Shown here: positions 1-6,209 of the stretch, piece by piece | Numbering within the stretch: the stretch's first letter is position 1 | How the letters are laid out: each line of letters starts with the position of its first letter | DNA from: an uncultured Eggerthella sp. | Lineage (GTDB): Bacteria; Actinomycetota; Coriobacteriia; Coriobacteriales; Eggerthellaceae | Length of the DNA stretch: 14,433 nucleotides | Assembly: GCA_958431815.1 (NCBI GenBank) | Contig: CAUASB010000021.1 | Span: forward strand, 1 to 14,433 | Reading direction: 5' to 3' | Notes under the pieces: model-generated | Database searches by the model: none | What the model was told of the DNA's origin: nothing | The model's input: the letters and a program-made list of their open reading frames with translations, nothing else | Program-made: the position numbers and the translations under genes

Positions 1-47
1 GTGTCCCGCACAGAGCCACGGGGCACCCGAACCACGGACAGACTACA

Positions 48-428
48 TTAGTCTTCTACGGAAGCGATAACCTCGACTTCGATAAGCGCGCCCTTAGGAA
101 GCTTGTCAATGCCAACAGCGCTACGGGCAGGAAGCTTCTTGCCAAACGATTCCGCATATACCGCGTTGAACTTGGCAAAGTCGGAAATGTCTTCCAGGAA
201 GCACGTGGTCTTCACCACATGATCGAAATCGGTACCGGCAGCAGCCAGAAGAGCGCCTACGTTCTTCATAACCTGCTCGGCCTGTTCTTCGATGGTGGTA
301 CCAACAAGCTCGCCCGTCTCGGGGCTCAGGGCAATCTGGCCCGAAGCGAACAAAAGACCGTTCACCACAACGCCCTGAGAATAGGGGCCGATTGCGGCAG
401 GTGCTTTTTCGGTACTGATAGAATGCAT
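48..428 (-). CDS. ridA: RidA family reactive enamine/imine deaminase
   Basis: A 126-aa cytosolic protein of the RidA/YjgF/UK114 family, full length for the family (about 125-130 aa), which normally works as a homotrimer. It hydrolyses the 2-aminoacrylate and 2-aminocrotonate enamines/imines released by PLP enzymes such as threonine dehydratase, giving 2-ketoacids and ammonia. Visible hallmarks are IGPYSQG near residues 13-19 (active-site Tyr16), PARSAVG with the substrate carboxylate-binding Arg102, and IEVEVIA near the C-terminus with Glu117 at the position of the E. coli catalytic-site Glu120. The ATG is fixed by a consensus AAGGAGG at 434-440, five bases upstream. It is divergent from ilvA, whose product makes its substrate, which strongly supports the RidA role over a generic YjgF paralogue. 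A TATTAT -10-like hexamer lies at 455-460. Confidence 0.95.
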   Translation of the reverse strand: MHSISTEKAPAAIGPYSQGVVVNGLLFASGQIALSPETGELVGTTIEEQAEQVMKNVGALLAAAGTDFDHVVKTTCFLEDISDFAKFNAVYAESFGKKLPARSAVGIDKLPKGALIEVEVIASVED

Positions 429-553
429 GGTTTCCTCCTTGGAAAAGGTGGCGCATAATAAACGTCACGCAACAAGTACGTACTCATAGTACCCTTTTGC
501 GTATAACATGGCTTCTATACGAGCCGTAAAACCGTAAAGATCAAAGGACATCC
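429..553. promoter_or_regulatory. ridA-ilvA divergent promoter region with central palindrome
   Basis: This 125-bp intergenic region must hold both promoters. For ilvA there is TATAAC at 502-507 (plus strand); for ridA there is TATTAT at 455-460 (minus strand). Neither has a good -35 box at 16-18 bp. Instead the expected -35 positions of both fall on a perfect 10-bp palindrome, AGTACGTACT at 475-484, with a further AGTAC at 488-492. This suggests a shared operator or an activator-dependent pair of promoters, which is inference. The hexamers and palindrome are directly visible; the regulator is not known. Confidence 0.45.
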
Positions 554-1765
554 ATGCTGACGCTCAGTACATTTGAAGAAGCAGCCAAAAAGGTCAAGGA
601 AGTAACCCAGGAAACCAAACTGGTTTACAGCCCTCATTTTACCAAAGAAACGGGTAACGAAGTTTACCTTAAGCCCGAGAACATGCAGCGCACCGGCGCT
701 TACAAGGTCCGCGGCGCCTATTACAAGATCAGCACGCTGACCGACGAAGAACGCCAGCGCGGCCTTATCACCGCTTCGGCAGGCAACCATGCCCAGGGCG
801 TTGCCTACGCTGCCCGCAAGTACGGCGTGAACGCCACCATCGTTATGCCCACCACCACCCCGCTTATCAAGGTAGAGCGCACGAAGGAACAGGGTGCCGA
901 GGTAATCCTTGCCGGCGATGTGTACGATGAGTCCTACGAACACGCCCTGAATGTTGCCGAAGAGCGCGGCCTCACCTTCATCCATCCTTTCAACGACCCG
1001 ATCGTTGCGGCTGGCCAGGGCTCCATCGCCATGGAAATCGTGCAGGAGCTTCCGCTTGTTGACGCGATTCTGGTTCCCATCGGAGGCGGCGGCCTTGCAA
1101 CGGGTGTTTCCACGCTGGCAAAGATGCTGAACCCCCGCATCAAGGTTATCGGCGTAGAGCCCGAAGGCGCAGCCTGCATGAAGGCATCGCTTGAAGCGGG
1201 CCACGTGGTAAAGCTCCCGCATGTAAGCACCATCGCCGACGGCACGGCAGTGCAGGAGCCGGGCGATCAGATTTTCCCCTACATTCAGGAGAACCTGGAC
1301 GAAATCATCACCATCAAGGACGACGAGCTCATCGTTGCCTTCCTCGATATGGTGGAAAACCACAAGATGATCGTCGAGAATTCCGGCTTGCTTACCGTTG
1401 CGGCATTGAAGCACCTCGACTTCAAGGGCCAGAAGGTTGTTTCCATTCTTTCCGGTGGCAACATGGACGTAATCACCATGTCTTCCGTGGTACAACATGG
1501 CCTTATCCAACGCGACCGCATCTTCACCGTTTCCGTGCTTCTGCCCGACCGCCCGGGCGAGCTGGTTCGCGTTGCGCAAACCATCGCCGACTGCAACGGC
1601 AACGTTGTGCGTCTTGACCACAACCAGTTCGTTACGGCAAACCGCAATGCCGCCGTTGAACTGCGCGTGACCATCGAAGCATTCGGCACCGAGCACAAGA
1701 ACCGCATCGTGAGCGCCCTCGAGGAAAAGGGCTTCCGTCCCAAGCTCATCCAGGTTCATCTGTAA
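554..1765 (+). CDS. ilvA: threonine ammonia-lyase (threonine dehydratase), ACT-domain form
   Basis: A 403-aa PLP-dependent fold-type II enzyme converting L-threonine to 2-oxobutanoate and ammonia, the entry to isoleucine synthesis or to threonine catabolism. The Schiff-base lysine is Lys51 in TGAYKVRGA. The substrate loop SAGNHAQG is at 75-82, the phosphate-binding GGGG loop at 177-180, and the cofactor-contact SGGN at 300-303. One ACT domain occupies about residues 325-403 (VSVLLPDRPGEL onward). The length and single ACT domain match the ~400-aa one-ACT IlvA subfamily rather than E. coli biosynthetic IlvA (about 514 aa, two ACT-like domains) or TdcB (about 330 aa, none). Whether it is feedback-regulated by isoleucine or valine cannot be read from sequence. 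The start has AAAGGA five bases upstream. No other ilv genes are nearby; the divergent neighbour is ridA. Confidence 0.93.
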   Translation: MLTLSTFEEAAKKVKEVTQETKLVYSPHFTKETGNEVYLKPENMQRTGAYKVRGAYYKISTLTDEERQRGLITASAGNHAQGVAYAARKYGVNATIVMPTTTPLIKVERTKEQGAEVILAGDVYDESYEHALNVAEERGLTFIHPFNDPIVAAGQGSIAMEIVQELPLVDAILVPIGGGGLATGVSTLAKMLNPRIKVIGVEPEGAACMKASLEAGHVVKLPHVSTIADGTAVQEPGDQIFPYIQENLDEIITIKDDELIVAFLDMVENHKMIVENSGLLTVAALKHLDFKGQKVVSILSGGNMDVITMSSVVQHGLIQRDRIFTVSVLLPDRPGELVRVAQTIADCNGNVVRLDHNQFVTANRNAAVELRVTIEAFGTEHKNRIVSALEEKGFRPKLIQVHL

Positions 1766-1786
1766 GATTTACCCGCATAAAAGCAG

Positions 1787-1825
1787 AAGAGCACGTTCCG
1801 AATTTCGGAGCGCGCTCTTTTTTTT
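1787..1825 (+). terminator. rho-independent terminator of ilvA
   Basis: Stem AAGAGC (1787-1792) pairs with GCTCTT (1814-1819), with an inner TTCCGA/TCGGA helix, followed by a run of T to 1825. It begins 21 bases after the ilvA stop. It lies between the convergent ends of ilvA and def. On the minus strand the same hairpin is followed only by a broken T-rich tail (CTGCTTTT), so it may weakly end the def transcript too. Confidence 0.88.
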
Positions 1826-1846
1826 GCCTGATGTTCGATGCGTCGG

Positions 1847-2257
1847 TTAGATAAGCACCCCATTGCAGTGATCGATTTCATGCTGAATGATCTGCGCCGT
1901 AAATCCCATGAACGTTTCGCGATGCACAGTAAACGAATCGTCGCAATACGAAACGGTAATGCGCTTATAGCGTTTCGCCTTGCGCTGCCCTTCCAAGGAA
2001 AGGCAGCCTTCCATAGCCTCGTACTCGCCTGAAGCCCCAACGATTTCAGGATTGAACATCACACGTTTGGCTGCACCATCAGCAAATACGATAACGCGCT
2101 TTCGAACGCCGATCATATTGGCCGCCATACCAACGCATTCATGAGCATGAGCAGAAAGCGTATCGACCAAGTTCTTGCCCACTTCAACATCATGCGCCGT
2201 TGCAGGTTCAGAAGGCTGAGAAAGAAAAAACTCGTTGGTCATGATGGGGCGGATCAT
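1847..2257 (-). CDS. def: peptide deformylase, short (136 aa) variant
   Basis: A 136-aa protein that would remove the N-formyl group from nascent peptides at the ribosome exit. Metal ligands are present: Cys85 in EGCLS (motif II, 83-87), and His126 and His130 with catalytic Glu127 in QHEIDHCNG (motif III). Motif I is unusual: it reads GMAANMIG (43-50) where classical enzymes have G-L/I-AAPQ-x-G, so the conserved Gln is Met. From memory, this is typical of a short deformylase branch in Clostridia and relatives that lacks the usual N- and C-terminal extensions. The start is supported by GGAGGA eight bases upstream; that site overlaps the last codons of the preceding small ORF, implying coupled expression. 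An internal ATG (codon 6) is a less likely alternative. It ends convergently with ilvA. Whether this is the only deformylase of the organism cannot be told here. Confidence 0.85.
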   Translation of the reverse strand: MIRPIMTNEFFLSQPSEPATAHDVEVGKNLVDTLSAHAHECVGMAANMIGVRKRVIVFADGAAKRVMFNPEIVGASGEYEAMEGCLSLEGQRKAKRYKRITVSYCDDSFTVHRETFMGFTAQIIQHEIDHCNGVLI

Positions 2258-2261
2258 ACGC

Positions 2262-2411
2262 TTATTCCTCCAGCTTCTTAGGAAGAACCTTCTTAGCGAT
2301 AACGTAGCCCACCGTCATATCAAGAGCGAACAACGCCAAATACACACCACAGCAAAGCTTGGCATGCTTCTTGTAGTTCCAATCAGTGAAATAATCCTGT
2401 ACCTTACCCAT
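2262..2411 (-). CDS. 49-aa predicted single-pass membrane protein, unknown function
   Basis: A small protein of 49 codons. An acidic/aromatic N-terminus (MGKVQDYFTDWNYKKHAK) is followed by one hydrophobic segment of about 21 residues (LCCGVYLALFALDMTVGYVIA) and a basic-then-acidic tail (KKVLPKKLEE). It therefore looks like a single-pass inner-membrane peptide with no signal-peptidase site. I chose the ATG at 2409-2411 because a strong AAGGAGGG sits seven bases upstream; a longer reading to 2468 would run back into the helicase gene and lacks a comparable site. It lies 43 bases after the helicase stop and 4 bases before def on the same strand. The stop codon falls in the def ribosome-binding region, so translation is probably coupled to def. 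I do not recognise a family. Confidence 0.72.
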   Translation of the reverse strand: MGKVQDYFTDWNYKKHAKLCCGVYLALFALDMTVGYVIAKKVLPKKLEE

Positions 2412-2454
2412 GATTCGGCCCTCCTTGCTAAATGATATGTATTCCATGATACCG

Positions 2455-4869
2455 CTAGGGCCTAACAAGCCCCTCCTGGAAATCGGCGGGCAAACCGCAC
2501 CATTGACCCACGCGCTTCAGCATTCCTTCAATGTCGAGCACGCCATAGGCAAAGCCCTTGCGTATAAGCTCTTTAGGAAGCAGAAGGTCGTACTTCTCGA
2601 AATACGGAACTTCACCTTCATAGACTAGATCCATCGGGCTGAACGGAATCTGGGCATGCCTGGACAGCACCTCGTAGAACATATCCTCATCGGCGCTCAT
2701 ACGGAATTGCAGGTAGTAAGGCTTGTTCGCGTTCATTGAGCGAAGGCCAAGGTCTTCTGCGCAACGCAGTTTCAAAAAACGTTCCAATGCCATAAAGGCA
2801 TAGCTACCCAGCCAAGGGAACAGTACCCAGGTATCGCCGCCCAGGTTAACAAGGGGTTTGCGCGTAACACCTGCGTTTTCCGCTACCTTACGCGCCAAAG
2901 AAAGACGCGCCTTGGCATTGCCCATAAGGTAGGGGTACATCTGCTTTTCGCAGAGCGCTAAACGCATGCGTTCCAGGATCTTGGTGTTGATGTCGCCAGC
3001 ACATTCGCCGAAGTATGCAGGAACCTTGCCCTTCACCTTGCTCACGTACACCAAATGGCGCTTCCTGTCGATTTCTTCCACCAGCCATACATGCCCGGCA
3101 ATCGCGAAGCGCTCCCCTACCGGGGGCGGCAGCACCACCGTGCCAAGCTCCTGCGAATCACAACGGACCGAAAATTCCTCATCGTCTTGGAACACGGCGT
3201 AGAACTTGAACGAATTGGTAACGCGCTCCCCCGCCAAGCCGACGATCAGGCCTCCGGCTTCTGTGGCCTGGATCTGATCCGTTTTAAGCAGATGATGAAG
3301 CAGCACGCGATAGTCGTCGAAGCTTACCCGATGGAAATACGCCAGGGAAAGCACGCGCTCGGCAAGCTGGGCGGGAGTAAGCTCACCGCAGCTTGCAAGC
3401 GTTGCCATGGTTTGGTGGTATAGCAAGCTGTAGGGCAGCCGGTCCAACCGCGGCGGCTCAACCCATTTCTCTTCCGCGTACACTTGCACCAAGGCAATGC
3501 CTTGAAGCAGCTTCCAGGGAATGGTGTCGGGCATAAGCGTTCGCGGCTCGGGTTCGTCTTCACGCATCACGAACCACATCTCAGGCGGCAAATCACGCCT
3601 GCCGGTACGTCCCATGCGTTGAAGGAACGAGGAAACGGTGAAGGGAGCATCGACTTGAAAGGCCCGTTCAAGCTTGCCGATGTCGATGCCTAGCTCCAAG
3701 GTGGCCGTGGTTACCGTAGTGAGGTCGAATGAATCGTCTTTCATCAGCTCTTCAGCTGTTTCACGATAGGTAGACGAAAGGTTGCCGTGATGAATCAGAA
3801 AGCGATCTGGCTCATGGCGCAGCTCGCAATAGCTACGCAGCGAAGTGGTGATACTCTCTGCTTCCTCGCGGCTGTTCGAGAACACCAGGCATTTTTTCCC
3901 TCGCGTATGTTCGAAGATGTACCCATAGCCGGGGTCGGCCAGGTTGGGCGCAACATCGGTTGGAAAATCAAGCGCATGCTCATCGGGCGTTGTGGCTTGC
4001 GAATCGAACGAGACCCTGCCGGATTTCCTATTGCCCCCAAGCTCGCCCGAAGGAGCGCAACCCGTTTCCCCCGCGGCAGGCAGAGCCGAAGGCGCAACGT
4101 TTTCCACACCCAAGATCTCGACCTCATCGGTACGAGACGATGCAAAATCACGTTCAGGAGCCTGCGGGCCTGACGTATAGAAATGCTCCATGGAGATACG
4201 CCACGTGCGCTTCGGTTCCTTGAAACGCGGGATAATGGTCTTCCTTTTGGTCCCCGCCGAAAGCAGGGCACCTACCATCTGCGGGTCGCCAATGGTAGCG
4301 GAAAGCCCGATACGGCGCGGGTCGGCACCCGACAAACGCGAAAGACGTTCAATCAGGCAAAGCGTCTGACCGCCACGGTCGCCGCGCAGAAGGGAATGAA
4401 CCTCGTCAACCACGATATAGCGCAAATCGCCGAACATTTTCGTAAGAGCGGAGTGCTTATGCATCAGCATGCTCTCCAACGACTCCGGCGTAATCTGCAA
4501 AATGCCCGAAGGGTGCTTGATCATGCGCGCTTTGTGAGAGGCGGAAACGTCGCCATGCCAACGCCAAACAGGAATGCCGGCTTCCTCGCAAAGCTCGTTC
4601 AAGCGGATAAACTGATCGTTGATCAGGGCTTTCAAGGGTGCAATGTACAAAACGCCAACCGAAGCTGGCGGATTCTCGTAAAACTCGGTGAGTATCGGGA
4701 AGAAAGCAGCCTCGGTTTTGCCCGATGCCGTAGAAGCGGTAAGCAAAACATTGCAATCGGTGTTGAAGATCGCATCAGCGGCAGCTACCTGGATGCCACG
4801 AAGGCTTTCCCAGTTATGGCTGAAAATATAATCTTGTACGAACGGGGCGAATCGGTCGAAAGCGTTCAC
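2455..4869 (-). CDS. DEAD/DEAH-box superfamily 2 helicase, Lhr/BrxHI-like
   Basis: An 804-aa ATP-dependent nucleic-acid helicase or translocase. RecA domain 1 holds a Q-motif-like segment (about 20-32), Walker A ASTASGKT (45-52, Lys51), motif II DEVH (155-158) and motif III SAT (190-192). RecA domain 2 holds CLVFSNS (about 327-333), motif V TLELGIDIG (390-398) and motif VI QRMGRTGR (417-424). A C-terminal half of about 350 residues resembles the winged-helix and barrel region of Lhr-type helicases. Residues about 235-308, between the two RecA domains, are a low-complexity, probably disordered insert. The start is GTG at 4867-4869 with AGGGA eight bases upstream, 11 bases after the ATPase stop. 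Pairing with a DUF2791 ATPase mirrors brxD-brxHI of type 2 BREX, so a DNA-processing or defence role is inferred. A general repair helicase is the alternative. Confidence 0.88.
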   Translation of the reverse strand: MNAFDRFAPFVQDYIFSHNWESLRGIQVAAADAIFNTDCNVLLTASTASGKTEAAFFPILTEFYENPPASVGVLYIAPLKALINDQFIRLNELCEEAGIPVWRWHGDVSASHKARMIKHPSGILQITPESLESMLMHKHSALTKMFGDLRYIVVDEVHSLLRGDRGGQTLCLIERLSRLSGADPRRIGLSATIGDPQMVGALLSAGTKRKTIIPRFKEPKRTWRISMEHFYTSGPQAPERDFASSRTDEVEILGVENVAPSALPAAGETGCAPSGELGGNRKSGRVSFDSQATTPDEHALDFPTDVAPNLADPGYGYIFEHTRGKKCLVFSNSREEAESITTSLRSYCELRHEPDRFLIHHGNLSSTYRETAEELMKDDSFDLTTVTTATLELGIDIGKLERAFQVDAPFTVSSFLQRMGRTGRRDLPPEMWFVMREDEPEPRTLMPDTIPWKLLQGIALVQVYAEEKWVEPPRLDRLPYSLLYHQTMATLASCGELTPAQLAERVLSLAYFHRVSFDDYRVLLHHLLKTDQIQATEAGGLIVGLAGERVTNSFKFYAVFQDDEEFSVRCDSQELGTVVLPPPVGERFAIAGHVWLVEEIDRKRHLVYVSKVKGKVPAYFGECAGDINTKILERMRLALCEKQMYPYLMGNAKARLSLARKVAENAGVTRKPLVNLGGDTWVLFPWLGSYAFMALERFLKLRCAEDLGLRSMNANKPYYLQFRMSADEDMFYEVLSRHAQIPFSPMDLVYEGEVPYFEKYDLLLPKELIRKGFAYGVLDIEGMLKRVGQWCGLPADFQEGLVRP

Positions 4870-4880
4870 GACACACGTCC

Positions 4881-6209
4881 CTAAATCTTAAACTCTGCGT
4901 AAAGCGGGGCAACTTCAGCCTGCTCTTCAAGGGCAGGCTTGGCATATTCGAAATCTTCCGATTTCAAAAGGGAAGCCACGTCTACATCGGGGTTTTGGTA
5001 CACGATATCCAGCAGCTCGATGAAATCGCGGATAACCTCACGGGGAGTAAGATGAGAGTCCGATCCCACACGCCCAAATTCAATCTGCAAAAACGAGATC
5101 AGATCGTCTTCGGAAAGACTTTGCTGATAGCCGAAATAGCCTGCATGAATTGCCGCCAGCTTTTCGATAAGAATCAGCAGCTCTTCGTAGGTAAGCGGGT
5201 TCAGGCGGATAACCGGCGCGAGCATATCGGTAAGCCCCTCGCTGGCAAAACGGCCTTGCGCCAAACGACTGCGCAGGGCCTCGTAGCTGTACACACCACG
5301 CCTGCGATCTTCAATGGACTGCGGGGTGCCACCCATGATGATGCCCAAATGGTGCGCCTTGCCCTGCAGGGTATCGTTGTACATGGTAAGAATCTTCTCG
5401 TAGTTGTTCTGGCGCGTAATGGCATTGGGAATCTTGTACAGGTTTACCAGCTCATCGATCATTACCAACAGGCCCTTATACCCAGCGCCCGTCAAAAACT
5501 CGGCGAACAGCTTCAGATAGTCGTACCAAGAATCGTCGGTGATGCAAGAGTTGATGCCCAGCTCACCACGTGCTTCCGTCTTGGTACGGTACTCGCCACG
5601 AAGCCACTTCGACACGTAGCCCTTCATTTCGTTGTTTTCTTCCTGGCAAGCATCGGCATACGCCTGAAGCACGGCACTGAAATCGAAGCCATGCACCATT
5701 TCTCGCAAAGGATCCAGAAACTCATCGACTTTCTTGCGAAAAACTTCGGAAACCGCTGTATCGCTTTCCGAATCAGCTTCCTCTGCTGCTTGCTTCTGAA
5801 GATTTTTCACCCAACGGTCAAGCACTAGCGTGAGGGCACCGCCCTCGGGACGGGTTTTCGTCGAAAGATTGCGGATCAACTCGCGATACGTTGCAAGACC
5901 CTGCCCCTGACCACCTTGCAAACGGCGTTCAGGCGAAAGGTCGGCATCGGCAACCACAAAGTTTTCGCCCATGGCATGGGTGCGGATAGTCTGGATGAGG
6001 AAACTTTTACCGGCACCGTAGCGACCCACCAAGAACCGAAACGATGCACCGCCATCGGCGATAAGATCCAAATCGTGCAGCAGCGCCTGAATCTCAACTT
6101 CCCTGCCTACCGTGACATAGGGAAGTCCGATTCGTGGCACAACGCCGCCCTTAAGCGAATTGATAAGAACCGCGGCAATGCGGCGGGGAACCTTAACTTC
6201 TTCACTCAT
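4881..6209 (-). CDS. BrxC/BrxD-type P-loop ATPase (DUF2791), BREX ATP-binding domain family
   Basis: A 442-aa AAA/STAND-like ATPase. The Walker A is VGRYGAGKSF (61-70, Lys68), the Walker B GLLVMIDEL (246-254, Asp252-Glu253). The N-terminal motif of binding a region RRIAAVLINSLKGGVVPRIG (9-28) and the VGRE element (34-37) are typical of the DUF2791 family, whose members include BrxD of type 2 BREX (about 440 aa, the same size). Sensor-type segments follow (IIMGGTPQSIED, about 290-301). A glutamate-rich stretch near 138-150 may be a flexible linker. Its start codon overlaps the upstream TerB-domain gene stop in an ATGA (6206-6209), with GGAGG about ten bases upstream, so the two are translationally coupled. 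The likely role is an ATP-driven loader or switch working with the adjacent helicase; this is inferred from BREX, not shown here. Confidence 0.85.
   Translation of the reverse strand: MSEEVKVPRRIAAVLINSLKGGVVPRIGLPYVTVGREVEIQALLHDLDLIADGGASFRFLVGRYGAGKSFLIQTIRTHAMGENFVVADADLSPERRLQGGQGQGLATYRELIRNLSTKTRPEGGALTLVLDRWVKNLQKQAAEEADSESDTAVSEVFRKKVDEFLDPLREMVHGFDFSAVLQAYADACQEENNEMKGYVSKWLRGEYRTKTEARGELGINSCITDDSWYDYLKLFAEFLTGAGYKGLLVMIDELVNLYKIPNAITRQNNYEKILTMYNDTLQGKAHHLGIIMGGTPQSIEDRRRGVYSYEALRSRLAQGRFASEGLTDMLAPVIRLNPLTYEELLILIEKLAAIHAGYFGYQQSLSEDDLISFLQIEFGRVGSDSHLTPREVIRDFIELLDIVYQNPDVDVASLLKSEDFEYAKPALEEQAEVAPLYAEFKI

Noticed and set aside
1..47. Terminator or gene start before ridA's end
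   Set aside because: Only GC-rich sequence with imperfect inverted pieces and no T-run; the stretch is too short to call.
515..1759. A 414-aa open frame antisense to ilvA
   Set aside because: It mirrors almost the full ilvA gene, has no ribosome site and no recognisable domain; it is a by-product of codon bias in the real gene.
4183..5828. Long plus-strand open frames opposite the helicase and ATPase genes
   Set aside because: The minus-strand proteins show intact Walker and helicase motifs through these positions; the plus-strand readings have no family features or start signals.
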